Position numbers and translations under genes: made by a program
Source: Pythium myriotylum
Taxonomy: Eukaryota; Oomycota; Peronosporomycetes; Pythiales; Pythiaceae
Reading direction: 5' to 3'
DNA length: 64,000 nucleotides
Assembly (NCBI GenBank): GCA_023091665.1
Contig: JALJCQ010000001.1
Coordinates: forward strand, 3,162,001 to 3,226,000
Notes under the pieces: generated by a model
Told to the model about the DNA's origin: nothing
Databases searched by the model: none
Seen by the model: only the letters and a program-made list of their open reading frames with translations
Part shown: in pieces, positions 47,801-55,948 of the stretch
Position numbering within the stretch: position 1 is the stretch's first letter
Layout: every line of letters begins with the position of its first letter

Positions 47801-49128
47801 GTGGGTATAATGTGTCGGATCCATCGGCATGGGTCACGGTTCTTTTCGGTGCCACGTGCACTGTTCTTTACGAGAAGCTGGACGAAGTTGTCCAAGTCAG
47901 TCGAGCAGCCATCGAGCCTTCCACACAGCCCTCTACCGATAGTATCAGTGAGGACGACCTCCAGGAGACAGTGGTCGAGATCTTGAGGCTGTTCAACCTT
48001 CGTCTGGTTGAAACTTTCTTCAAGCGCGAGCAGCAAGGCGGTGGAGCAATTTCCCCGCTTACATGGGGCAAATGTGGAAACGTTATCTTTGTTGAAGTTG
48101 ACGGTTTGATACGTGACTTTGCTTCGTCACGCAAACACAGCGCGCAGCCTCGCATGGTCGACTCTACTGAAGGTCCATGTCAAACCGAAGATCCGGTCAA
48201 CAGTATTGTTGTGAAGCAAACAACTATCGTCGACTCGATTGGTTCACCTCTCGGTCGTTTATTGTGGAGCTTCATGGGTTTTCGAGGTGGTGAGCTTTGT
48301 TGTCTCTCTGCATGTGGTCGTGCGATCGCCTCGGTGCAACTCATGAGTGTCGTGGCTGAGCGGAGCATCGAAAAGTGGATAATCGAAGATCGACGTGGTT
48401 CATGGGGTGACTTAGTGAGCCGCCTCAAGATCCCCGAGCTAAGTGAAGAGGAGTTTGAAGGTGCTTGCTTGCAACAAGGGAACCTGATGACGTTGCAGCT
48501 ACTCTTCCTCCAGCAGCTGCGTAAGGCGCCAGCTATGACCGAAGCTTTTGCAATGGGAATGCTATCAAAGCTGATGGGGTGGATGGAAAAACTGCACCTA
48601 GTCGGCTCGACGAACACACTCATGGAGATGAAGATGCTCTTTCTCGCAGCTGAGGTCACCAACTTCGTCTTCACAACACTTGCTGATGTGCTCCCATCTG
48701 CTCACAAGAAGCAGATGCTACGAGATTTATGCAACATCATGCTTCGATTCGGCAATGCACGTCGCCAACATGGCATCATGAAGGCTATCGGCATTGGCGG
48801 CTCGTTGAAGTACAATGTCGAGTTTCACGTGAGCAGCTTGACAATTGGCATTTTCCTGCGGCTTCAGACCCGCAACGGGGCGCCGCTTCGTATCGACGAA
48901 CGGATCCCCTACAAACTCACACGTACGACGGAGAAACACCTCAAAAGCTTGGAGCAGCTCCTCGCGTCGAAGAATTGCTTTCAGCTTCAGAAGCGCATGG
49001 AGTGGATGGTCGATTTCTTGAAATCGCCATCGCGCAGCCTCGCCGACCAGGACGAGTTCTTCGTGAGTCTCTTCTCGCGTATCTACCCTTCCCACCCGTG
49101 GATGCTGGCCAAGTGCATTACGTCCTGA
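38878..49128 (+). CDS. EPG5: EPG5 homologue (autophagosome-lysosome tethering)
   Basis: One uninterrupted frame of 3,416 codons. Residues 1-~340 are acidic and disordered. The rest is a long alpha-helical rod matching EPG5 order: LQRFDFQMWLSTKAPHTPTK, FAPASAPARFVEMFSSLM, YTAMDAWLEERDPNKWLKD with LPRHFEVDRLKEVL, and the C-terminal block MKAIGIGGSLKYNVEFHVSS ending in SLFSRIYPSHPWM. Animal EPG5 (about 2,580 residues) is a Rab7 effector that drives fusion of autophagosomes with late endosomes/lysosomes. This copy is about 800 residues longer. It carries a CxxC-CxxC cluster (C638, C641, C654, C657, with C660) like a zinc ribbon, which I do not know from the animal protein. The start is the first ATG, MEAVRRKQPKKTK. 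Confidence 0.9.
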   Translation: MEAVRRKQPKKTKHKPAANDALGGHDSDGNAAAPSGHVTVTTSVDEERLPGATELAVGHSDEGVALSSEQDASGAPEDAFAGRAMGSKRHSVDEEIAQNEDDILALLGDGPMPAEDGVATTLRIPTAPPLGEVGSLTATAVPSAPDFDDSGDEELPPSFELSSSIPQSSGLVSEFPRPIPLHVHADVAALTDPSSISGPVLPSAPPDSSDSPLLPPTSDVVVGSAVPSAPLEDDEIELPLRSDAPRIVTIPAAPAPQQMRTQTKAEETAETVALKAEDDVERVSKNGHRVRISLAERNVDKASETVRGSIAKLRGTDSTNRLYPTVHHDRTSNSVDAGHARLPSVARHTPAPEKHPVFIKLEPHSNFEMTLLRAAASQKRQEAKMHSIEINKGDLYGRLERYLYAEYLLHTASTTLDARKKDVDSLVQKGEKAGSLEVRLVTDHYLSDFTVWLLESKRLSSLKKCGDQVDIEEVLEFQTARFDALQHAKLKAHLESIRQLRTVEASLHTFDRALSYFHVEQYINEVLHEPGFVSYLNKMSAASVVAKAKTNGLGDFETVPETISFYEPLPAGTTLASSVEHLKYCIDVMIFFEKKVTVDDRTLFGRVPPSFARGELVWDSSSPNSRAVNGGSERKIKCYACSSLNAPMEPNHWCKFCASCGVVLFLPPSSVSTVSNDWYTSVLRFRQSLQKWISLCLRTLLRLRSLVNMPFLLMHVMYLPRIATEERSWILRFLQFPRAVVTTSGDLKEAWSEDLVDHYVAMLHLVFHPEKLRRLTTLVSSEMPGQHKVSKGRRADTSLEWVLLENPEMLDRCYLSDEDFVAVMNQFPHTFAFEQLFNCTMDTKKCFSRALALVLEFTQGLRLFQEFEKFPARVAQLLGELLFNASMVTAGSSSGTRTGEGFFYPTLFDQLFLTALHGLLVADCNRVAWRSIRNFPFTPLSPLAKWDVLGLLLFGISSVPSSAKNSAGWVQFIEKATVGRSDRAIPARKVLCDQIVADADNAMHLMHAAARLAASASSTDGDALGRDLVLVATQELFLAGFAEPDCRKSLGESGERAAGPISTICLAHPWVISELISLLFKYHECAETWINVFETFPVNRWLPTPGDLTNLQEWLLLDDPSTPRSSLARFLLDRINWEFDLKSGHLFTSAFLHRQVALVVAEALLVHHSRKQHGRQDSAARQANASTIISPPKLKTFTKSIRRVFRWERSVDFEQWCWKLMLKLRFYSPRTNQPFVELVDLNNDRSREALLLRRWFPGGAGSALSSPAMIQFYHAYGAQLNPYGVKKESGAVSEKDNSYKAALAGGGSSGAPIQDEATTAALNGGDSSSDLNDSVELVSAVSVSSTCDVEPIVAYLICQSTSFLFSERMDRWEPLLVLLKNGFFAAGVKVLENVLPLMAKLDRGAQSLALQKDLASTGEVVDHALSVCMATIESMSTDQLLQLVKAMEQHSYMSIEECLLLTELLQKGYIGGWETTAKTKVLSKIRFIRECSSFIHPLVLPSLINESFPHSSSTSAMMSTAAILQGAMSWLTSALRGGQSDPPSPSVAHSISSAMTIRKSHLVASVPTAASAPAVTAAAAAASLGIVDAPGDYTTTTQQLCTMIERVFEMSTTSVLTEFSSYWIKMVLRVPLWFEHPALRHIVDVLLRCSTREYYSSQRGKKNGTVIGARAAVHTRLVSILSSEFAKFCDTLKRQSETESAGVVSVDTELPSVVSFLPAYSSMPGFASIFGGNFDPSQYVSGCSNLAFWTLLVEVRQELPLFLAMGRLLIKYEPAAMKKVEKFKKSDGKLAIELSDIGLAGATNRLSSLIFGHISIETLSEFKIYRWAEYCHQLEEDDEMQILFWQVFFALYFACAGGSRVFGQYFFDREESSNPKHPEMKKLLQEKLRSMTTYCSNQAQLVLTATGGSVTGKLTTEGKELKYHHFVQLSHLYTAMDAWLEERDPNKWLKDDELGTLPRHFEVDRLKEVLRLSDCLLNTSSRESFHWEILPLWLELCGFDFHTNVLNGVRATSEGIEDGITADEHRSAPVDHLQEEDFAFIEDRDMRRFSSLGSSSDHGRTNDPLRLTSEFLGPISLTVLPQVLVETFPDRCIVNPSIPLNKHALKTLSTKFSETLSILVGLDAEILDHVSKLYVSKPRVITESKTCIEGTSCRKPAAFRFEFTEWAIDKQLMDTIQSTVQQAERYDMRSMGDHGAVSSSLATLLLDTERQREDVGLMPDGVDQFLCLDADGLMLSMQILLIDQVVQVLEIEAEKVKRSLVEARAIANENAAKAVPGDNSDPDQNDEKEQTTPERIDSSEDAVFKLEKQIERLHEKGLEWFKQLTDLDTRLSRMVPPLREVLWRSIKQLGITFVCVDERETCNLLQLMLEDPSRITLLSECFAPASAPARFVEMFSSLMSASSSSKLSSEEKLILLQRFDFQMWLSTKAPHTPTKFDRDTILTIILGDVSANYSGPSLQDKKANGFPAMSRSRSSGASESEQVLRLYAKFINHICGAHLGDHLEKVLHALVGVHDDYRFSNSGGRLQDAEESESAELAGRMPRPAPSIIWEAVVSLPTSVWTQIPYIQAEACVSFMNQHMTTLRWQASMAEAVKKGLHPIGAWQRSGALKSYLDLFTQLSRSVPDQHRWAMISNFFEPLLSTIYQPATTTDSSTISCPWSEEDSLSTGTTLCSSFVAICTDFLKSKNSIGKDDSNGRAVSAQSSSTKEKLDLVWGYYLNTLIPHAPVHVCKGFHQFLTRLGWEQWCLTIEIVHQMREVVQTERQQLTASASCADLREASASSPYPFVSWMVRDVLCRMTWKSTEDWLASQTEAVRSVFLAELGKLCVDLVLDLPHFQQKQPRLKSGRGTPTNSSANVLPPYFVNFIKQQASLWAKWKINDAELETLLAHTFEAVMEPIREVCTSDESLPFPSSPSVGVMQDAFTRLQLVLRLVSQVTTLNHGKIPKRDSLKRGNLFFRMAFTIFENGITSATSIGGYNVSDPSAWVTVLFGATCTVLYEKLDEVVQVSRAAIEPSTQPSTDSISEDDLQETVVEILRLFNLRLVETFFKREQQGGGAISPLTWGKCGNVIFVEVDGLIRDFASSRKHSAQPRMVDSTEGPCQTEDPVNSIVVKQTTIVDSIGSPLGRLLWSFMGFRGGELCCLSACGRAIASVQLMSVVAERSIEKWIIEDRRGSWGDLVSRLKIPELSEEEFEGACLQQGNLMTLQLLFLQQLRKAPAMTEAFAMGMLSKLMGWMEKLHLVGSTNTLMEMKMLFLAAEVTNFVFTTLADVLPSAHKKQMLRDLCNIMLRFGNARRQHGIMKAIGIGGSLKYNVEFHVSSLTIGIFLRLQTRNGAPLRIDERIPYKLTRTTEKHLKSLEQLLASKNCFQLQKRMEWMVDFLKSPSRSLADQDEFFVSLFSRIYPSHPWMLAKCITS

Positions 49129-49388
49129 TGATCGCATGTGTACATCTAAAAAATTCATAGCGCCGGCAAAATTTTAAAGTCATCTCCGCGCACATCTTCA
49201 TGTTCATGATGGATTTGCAATAATCTCCATGGAGACCATTGCGATGGATTACTGCTCCTCAAAGTTTTAACCAATCAACAGTACTTGAAGTAAATCTATC
49301 CACCAATCAATCATGACTACACGGTTTGATACGCGTGTGGAAGTGAAGTGGAGCTCTTCATTTCCGAAGAGGTCCGGCGAGAGGCAAG

Positions 49389-50058
49389 ATGGCGCGAGGA
49401 CTCCGTTCACGAGTGGCCTACACACTGCTAGTGGCAGCAGCTGCATTGCAGTCTGTGTGCAATGCGGCAGCGACGGTGGACGATGACGAGTTCCAGGTCG
49501 AGGTCGAGGTCGAGTCGCCGCCGGTCGTCGTTGATCAAGCGACCAACCCGCAGGACGCCTACTTCCAGTACATGAGCTACCTGAACAAAGCCGTGCCTCT
49601 GCTGGGCGTGGCGCTGCTTCTCTTCGTGTACTTTGGTATGGGCGCGCTGGACCCGAAGGAGACGATCAAGGGCCCCAAAGTGCATGTCAGCCACATTCTC
49701 GTCAAAGAGGAAGTCGAGGCCGATGCGCTGCGCAAGCAGATCAAGAACTCGGCCAAGAAGAGCAAGACGTTTGCGGAGCTCGCTGCTAGGAAAAGCAGCT
49801 GTCCGTCGAAGAGCAAGGGCGGCCACATGGGCGTGTTCGGCAAGGGCCAGATGATGCCCGAGTTTGACAAGATCGTCTTCACCGAGCCGGTCGGGTCGAT
49901 CCACGTCGTCAAAACGAAGGTAAGCCACGAGGTTGATTGTGAAGTGTTGCGAATCTGGCCTCACTCACGTTTTTGTGTGTGTTCAGTTTGGCTGGCATGT
50001 GCTGATGATCACCAAGCGCGACGAGCTCCCGGGCGACTTGAAGCGCAAAAAGCTGTAG
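49389..50058 (+). CDS. Membrane-anchored parvulin-type prolyl isomerase 1
   Basis: 200 residues in two exons (49389-49919, 49987-50058; 67 bp intron, donor gtaagc, acceptor cag). Signal peptide (VAYTLLVAAAALQSVCNA), a short acidic Val/Glu stretch, a transmembrane helix (AVPLLGVALLLFVYFGMG) and one parvulin (PpiC/rotamase) domain with HVSHILVKEE at its start and FGWHVLMITKR at its end. The intron falls immediately before FGWH. Parvulins catalyse cis-trans isomerisation of Xaa-Pro bonds; this one would face the secretory lumen or cytosol depending on topology. It is the first of three neighbouring parvulin genes. Without splicing the frame continues to 50237 into non-homologous sequence. Confidence 0.9.
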
Positions 50059-50538
50059 ACGAACGACCCATTTTGCGATTATTTTTTGCACTTGCAGTAG
50101 ACATAGCTGAAATGGAACCGTCGATGTATCGAGAGCTCATGTTCTCTTCTCGATTGAAAAAGGGTCTGAAGGTGCCCAAGTATTCGCGTCCATGCAGATC
50201 TTTGTATTGCCAAAGTCCTTTCTCATCCTTCTATTAGAATAGAAAGCTTGCAAAATGCACTTGAGTATCCCCCATGAATGTACACCCACACTTGCAACAC
50301 CAGCCAGCAATCAGCGATACACCCACGGCGAGAGGACCATCAAGCTCCATGCCAATCTCAAGTTCCAAGTTGCGCAACATGTTGGACCTCTTCGTCCTGC
50401 ATTATCAACCAATCACCACCTTCTCTTCTCTATAATCCACCAATCACCATGCCTTACGGTGTCCCCATCTCCCCCCAAGCACCAAAGGAAGAGATCCCCT
50501 CGGCCCACTCGCGCAATTCCTTCCCCCTTGAGCTCCTC

Positions 50539-51484
50539 ATGGCCGCCACGCGCCGCTTCATCGCGCTCTTCCTCGCGCTCTTCGTGGTCTCCACGGCCTC
50601 GTGGGTCGCCGCCGACGAGGCCGCCAAGGTCGCCAACTCGGTCCACGCGCAGGCCAAGACCAACCACATCCTCGTGGACTCGGAGGCCGAGGCCGACTCG
50701 ATCAAGGCCGAACTCGAGGCCTCGCAGCGCATCCTCGCGACCTTCGCGCGCATCGCCAAGGAGAAGAGCAAGTGTCCGTCGGGCGCCAAGGGCGGCTCGC
50801 TCGGCTGGATCGAGCGCGGCAAGATGGTGCCCGAGTTCGACGCCATCGTCTTCGACGAGGAGCCGCGCAAAGTGTACAAGGTCAAGACCCAGTTCGGCTG
50901 GCACGTCGTGTACACGATCCGCTTCGGCAAGGGTCCCGAAGAGGACAACCCGAACGACGGCTCGTGGAGCTACACGCTCAAGAGCTGGTTCCTGCGCGCC
51001 ACGCCGTTCCTGAGCCCGCTGCTGCTCATCGGCATCTTCCTCTACGGCCAGAGCAGCACGATCAAGTCGGGCGGCGTCAAGGCTCGCGCGAGCCACATCC
51101 TCGTCAAGACCGAGGCCGAGGCCGATGCGATCTTCAAGCAGGTCAACGAGGCCGCTGACAAGGCCAAGAAGCTCGCGGAACTCGCCAAGACCAAGAGCTC
51201 GTGCCCGTCGGGACGCAAGGGCGGCGACCTCGGACTCTTTGGCAAGGGCCAGATGGTCCCAGCGTTTGAGCGCGTGGCGTTTGAAGAAGAGGTCGGCTCG
51301 TTGCACAAGGTGGAGACTCAGGTACGAGATGGTGGGAGAGTTGAATTGGGGTGGGATTGACGTGGCTAACTTTGTGTGTCTGTGGTTGCAGTTTGGCTGG
51401 CACGTGATCTACGTGAACGAGCGCATTGGTGAGAAGAGAGTGGAGGAGAAGGAGGACAAGAAGGAGGACAAGAAGACCAAGTAG
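50539..51484 (+). CDS. Double-parvulin membrane prolyl isomerase 2
   Basis: 291 residues in two exons (50539-51321, 51392-51484; 70 bp intron). Signal peptide (FIALFLALFVVSTASWVAA), parvulin domain 1 (TNHILVDSEAEAD to FGWHVVYTIRFG), a transmembrane helix (FLSPLLLIGIFLYG), parvulin domain 2 (ARASHILVKTEAEAD to FGWHVIYVNERI) and a Lys/Glu-rich tail. Two domains on opposite sides of one helix is an unusual layout. Domain 1 lacks the family intron; domain 2 has it immediately before FGWH. An upstream ATG at 50278 in the same frame reads as a random leader; the given start begins the signal peptide. Confidence 0.9.
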
Positions 51485-51611
51485 GGACAGGCTATGTGAC
51501 TGACCAGTACAACTTCACGATTGCAAACAGTCAATTCGATTTACTTCATCTCAGAAAAACAAAGACAAAGGCTGATCCTGGAGAGCTGTCCTCTTTGCGC
51601 GAGACTCGCGT

Positions 51612-52104
51612 CTACAAATCTTCGCTGCGCGTCGAGATCTCGACCTCGTCGACGCCCGAGCGCTCGGTCGTGAGCACCAAGTGCCAGCCAAACTATTGCG
51701 TTATCAAGCCACGTTCAAACATCCACATCCTCCCGCCTCGAGAAACGATCCACACGTACCTGGGTCTTGACCTTGTGGACGACGCCCATGCGCTTCTCGA
51801 AGACGACCTTGTCAAACTCCGGGACCATCGCGCCGCGGCCGAACGTGCCGAGATCACCGCCCTTGCGGCGCGACGGACACGAGCTGAACTCCTTGGCGTA
51901 GTCGGCGAACTGGGTCTTGAGGTCGCTCGCTCGGTTGAGCTTCTGGAGCAGATCGTCGACCTCGGCCTCGGTCTTGACGAGGATGTGGCTCGCGCGCGCC
52001 GACGGGGCCTTGGCCTCGACGAGCGAGCCGTGAAACGCCACGCCCGAGAAGACGGCGATGCAGGCGAGCAGCAGGAGCGTCATAAGCGACGCGCGTCGAG
52101 CCAT
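51612..52104 (-). CDS. Secreted parvulin-type prolyl isomerase 3
   Basis: 141 residues in two exons (52104-51760, 51692-51612; 67 bp intron, donor gtacgt, acceptor tag). Signal peptide or signal anchor (LMTLLLLACIAVFSGVAFHG) and a single parvulin domain (ARASHILVKTEAEVD; CPSRRKGGDLGTFGRG; FGWHLVLTTERS). The intron again lies directly before FGWH. It is convergent with gene 2 of the cluster (127 bp between stops) and lacks the transmembrane helix of the other two. The retained short form could be the ancestral unit of the cluster or a derived secreted one. Confidence 0.9.
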
Positions 52105-52466
52105 GATGATGCGACGGGGACGGAAGAAAAGGGGGAGGATCTTGGACTGATTGGAGAGCTCAATGTTTGTTGTTGACCTTTGCGACAGAAATCAAGTGGA
52201 CCACATGGATGCCCATCATCACCGAGAGGCCATTTGGGCTAAAATAGAAGACTTGACTTGATGTTTGTATTGAAAACAGATCTGCGAAGCTCTTTTTTAG
52301 AGCGCGATCTGCCTTTTCGAAAAGAAAGCCCACCAGCGACGGACTTCCACGAACTGAAGGGATACATTTCAAGACGAGCCTGCCCCACGCACGACGTGGA
52401 CGCCCCCGCAGGAAGCCAGAGGACGCCTCCGACCCACCCACATACACAGAGCGAGAGAGAGCGACC
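52105..52466. promoter_or_regulatory. Divergent promoter, parvulin 3 / CENP-B-like gene
   Basis: 362 bp between divergent start codons with no credible coding frame and mixed composition. Confidence 0.45.
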
Positions 52467-53015
52467 ATGGACGCCGGCGTCGTGCTGCCCAAGCGCCGTC
52501 TCAACTTCTCGGTCGCCATGAAGCAACAGGCCATCGCGTGGATCCGCGGGCCGGGCGCCGGGAGCCCGGCGCTCGCCGTGCCGCACTTTCGCAGTCTCAA
52601 CTGGGAAGTCACGATCGAGACGCTTGAGAAATGGTGGAAGAACCGAGACAAGATCATGGGCGCCGCGAGCGTCGACGTCGAGCCGCGGTGGGCGCTGCTG
52701 AGCGCCGCCGAGGAGCTCACGCTCGCGACGGCGATCCGCCGACGCGCGCGGAAAGTGCGCGTCTCGGCCAAGTGGATCACGCTCGCCGTGCGGCAAATGT
52801 ACCCGGCCAAGGCGACGGTCGACTTCAACGTCTCCAAGGTCTGGCTCCACGGCTTCACGCTGCGCCACGGGCTCGTGCTCGTGGGCTCCAATGTCGAGAC
52901 CGCGTCAAGCGATGTGCGTCGGCGGGCGGCGCCGGTCGCGAAAAAAAGCCAGCGGAGCATGTCGCTCCACGACGTGCTCTACGAAGAGAAGCCCGCGGTC
53001 GCGGTCGTGGCCTAG
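52467..53015 (+). CDS. CENP-B/pogo-like DNA-binding protein without transposase domain
   Basis: 182 residues, single exon. The N-terminal part (RRLNFSVAMKQQAIAWIRG; VTIETLEKWWKNRDKIMG) and the following helix-turn-helix (AAEELTLATAIRRRARKVRV; VSKVWLHGFTLRHGLVLVG) match the bipartite DNA-binding region of CENP-B and pogo/Tc5-type transposases, including the W-x-x-x-F-x-x-R-H end. There is no DDE catalytic domain. The protein ends with a short basic, Ser-rich tail. It could be a domesticated transposase DNA-binding domain or the 5' end of an eroded element; the clean frame and normal composition favour domestication. Confidence 0.75.
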   Translation: MDAGVVLPKRRLNFSVAMKQQAIAWIRGPGAGSPALAVPHFRSLNWEVTIETLEKWWKNRDKIMGAASVDVEPRWALLSAAEELTLATAIRRRARKVRVSAKWITLAVRQMYPAKATVDFNVSKVWLHGFTLRHGLVLVGSNVETASSDVRRRAAPVAKKSQRSMSLHDVLYEEKPAVAVVA

Positions 53016-53222
53016 CGCGTCTTCTACCGTGGCGCCCTGTTATAATTATCGCTTGTAATTATCACCCCCCATCATCATCATTTTGCCATTCCAACTCATC
53101 ATTGCATTCGGACTCAGACGATTAAGTACATCTCAGATCTGATCGCACGTGACAAAAACCCTAGGGAGGGGACTGGAATCAGACCCGGTATCGCTTTTCC
53201 CAAGACAGCGGACGACGCGTCG

Positions 53223-55840
53223 ATGGAGGGCGTGCTGTATGTGCGCAAGCGCCGTACCAAGCTGCTGCGTACGTGGCAGAAGCGCTACGTCGTGCTCTCT
53301 CGAGATGGTGTCTTAAAGGAGTACGCCGAGGCCGCGGCGGGCAAGCACGCGGCGATCGCCGGCAGCGGCATGGCGCTCAAGCAGGAGCTCCATCTCCACG
53401 GCGCCTCGGTCGTCACGCTGCCGTTCCCGCTCGTCGGGAGACCGTACGCGTTCCGCATCACCAAGGCAGAGAGCCTGCGCGTGACGCTCGCCGCTAAGAG
53501 TGTCGACCAGATGAACAAGTGGCTCGAAGCGCTGCGCTTGGTGTGTCGCGTCACGCGCGACGACTCGATCGAGAGACCGAGATCGCCGGCGATGTGGGGC
53601 CGCGTGAAAGCCGGACTAGCCAGAGACTATTTCGCCGAGGCGTTCGCAGGAGGCGACTTTGAAGGCGTCTCCAACACGGAGCTCCCACGTACCTCGGAGC
53701 AAGAGTTCATGGACATTGAGGTCGCTCGACTGGACGAGTTGCAGCTGCTACTCCAGATTTCCGAGTGGAATAACCATCGACTGCGCACCAAGAGAGACTG
53801 GAGTCTGAACCGCGTGCCGCTCGTGAGAGGCTCGATGGTTGTAGCGATCAATGGGATCTCTCTCCAGACACTAAGCGAGGAGGAAGTGGCCGCGATGCTC
53901 CGACAACCAAAGCGTTTCCCAGTGGCGCTACGGTGGCTCAAGAGTCCCCACAAGCGCGGGATTCTAAAGTGTAAACTGTGCCATGGACTCACCACGCAGC
54001 TGAAGACCATTGCGATGTATCGGAATGGACTGCGAGCCTGGAAAGAACAGATCGTCGAGATCGATGGGGACGTTTTGACATGCCAGCCGAAGGCTGACGG
54101 CGGGAAAGAATCCAACCGCAGCGTCATCCCGCTCGGTGGTGGTTGCACTGTCAAGACTGTGCATGAGATCGTCGCGGAGCAGAAGTACTGTTTTCTCGTC
54201 TCAGTCAAGGCGTACTCGACGTTGTTCCAGGCTTCCTCGCAGGAAGAGCTCGTTCAGTGGACCGATGCGATCCAGCGTGCGATCAATATCGCTGAAGGCT
54301 GCATCCCCGGATTTGATATGACGCTCGACGATTTGCAGCTCGAGAGCTCTGTGAATATGCGCAATAGAGGGTCATTGCTGTCTGACGCGTTGTGGCCTAC
54401 GACGACCACAGCGCGAGTAACCCACGATCTGGGTGTCGACGATTACGATTCTGAGGGCTCGTCGAACGTGGACGATGTAGGAAGCGGTAGTGACGCCGAA
54501 GATTATCTGAACGAGCATCCTAGACGGCGATCGCAGTTCCCCGATGACCAACTCGCTGGGATGCTCGAGTTTCTGCAAACGACTGGTCGGTTTATCGAAG
54601 CCCTCCAGCTAATGTCATCGGAATCCGGGCAGCGCGCGGCATACTGGAAACCAATTTTCCGATGGGCAATCGACCCTGTAGACCCAAATGATTTCACATT
54701 CATGCTCAGCCAAGAGCTGAACCCAGCGTGCGTACTGTTACACTTCAGCTTGCGACGGATGGTTCTAACGGATTTGATTTTCGCTTTCCCAGAGACTCTG
54801 TTCAGGTATCAAAAGATGTCCCTCGTACGTCAAAATGGCTCGCTGGCTCGCCTGGGGCCCCGATTCTTGACCAGGAAGCTACCAGATCTCGACTTCAATC
54901 GCTGCAATCGGTGCTTCACACGTTCCTCATTTCGTGCGACTCCGACGTCCGTACAGATGCCCGGTCGCGAAGCTCCATGGAACTTGCCGATGGCAAGAGC
55001 TTCTACATGCAAGGCATGAACGGCTTGGCATTCATCATCCTGGAAGTCGTGCAAGATGACGAAATCGCAGGGCTCGAGTTGTTGCGCGGCGTGATCACCC
55101 ATATCCTTCCCCACGTGTTCGGGATTCGCACGGCCTCTTCCGGAGGTGACAATTTCGATCTATTCACCTCACTTGTTGAGGTCGGAAATGTGCTAGAAGA
55201 AGTCGTGCAGATGCACCTCCCCAATTTCCACGACGCCATGGAGCAGACTGGACTACCTGTTTGCCTGCTGGCGTACAAGTGGTTCCCCACGTTGTTCTCC
55301 GACATCTCGCTGATGGCCCACCGCTCGCAGCTGCAGTACGATACGCTTTTGGCGATCTGGGACGTGTGTCTCCTCATGGGCATTGAAGGCATGTTCTGTG
55401 TCGCGCTGGCGCTGTTCAGTGCAGCCGAGGAGGAAGTCGTGAACCTTCGAGCCAAGAATGCGAGCACGGAGACCATCTCGGCCACGATCATCCACGTGCT
55501 CGCGAACATTGGACCGCACGAACTCATCATCAGTGTGTGCGAAGTGCTTGAGCTGTGTAGCCACCCGGTGCTGCTCAAGCTCCGCAACGGCCACCGTCGA
55601 CGGCTCCAACTCCAGCACCAAAGCCAGGACAAATTGACCAAGAGTACGCCCCCAGAGACTCAAGAGGATGTTAACTCGACGGCCACGAGCGACACGAGCG
55701 TTACAAACCCACCAGCAGCAGCCAACGCCACCACGACGCCCATGATCGTGCGAGATCTGGACTCGGGCAAGGTCTTCCGCATCTCCAACACCGGAAGCAT
55801 GTTGCTGCCATTGAAGCCATCTTCTAATAGTAGAGGGTAA
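53223..55840 (+). CDS. PH-PDZ-PH-TBC RabGAP
   Basis: 850 residues in two exons (53223-54727, 54793-55840; 65 bp intron with branch-like CTAAC and acceptor cag). Domains: PH at the N-terminus (MEGVLYVRKRRTKLLRTWQK), a PDZ-like block (MVVAINGISLQTLSEEEV), a second PH (GLRAWKEQIVEIDGDVLT to FQASSQEELVQWTDAIQRA), an acidic linker and a TBC domain. Splicing creates VSKDVPRT with the arginine finger, and YMQGMN supplies the glutamine finger, so Rab GTPase activation looks possible. The second exon ends with a TAA that lies inside a good donor (gtaagt at 55837), so the transcript may splice into the next gene. Confidence 0.88.
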
Positions 55841-55948
55841 GTATCATACAAGAGAGGTTTCAAGTTCTTAACTGATAGTAAATCAAACCTAAATACCACC
55901 ACCAGCAATATTGATCTCGTGAGCAGCTCCGAAGTTGCGGCGACGACC

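Noticed and set aside
49920..50237. Read-through extension of parvulin 1 past 49919
   Set aside because: The extension is non-homologous, while splicing gives FGWH as in both neighbouring genes.
54728..55019. Second, out-of-frame start for the TBC domain at 54728
   Set aside because: The open frame there begins with intron sequence; a 65 bp intron with a CTAAC branch-like site joins both parts and creates the arginine-finger motif.
55919..55948. GTG start for YaaA at 55919
   Set aside because: Nuclear genes use ATG; MAKARLLYVLSPAKTLDM at 55949 is the family-typical start, and the upstream codons make sense only as a spliced extension.
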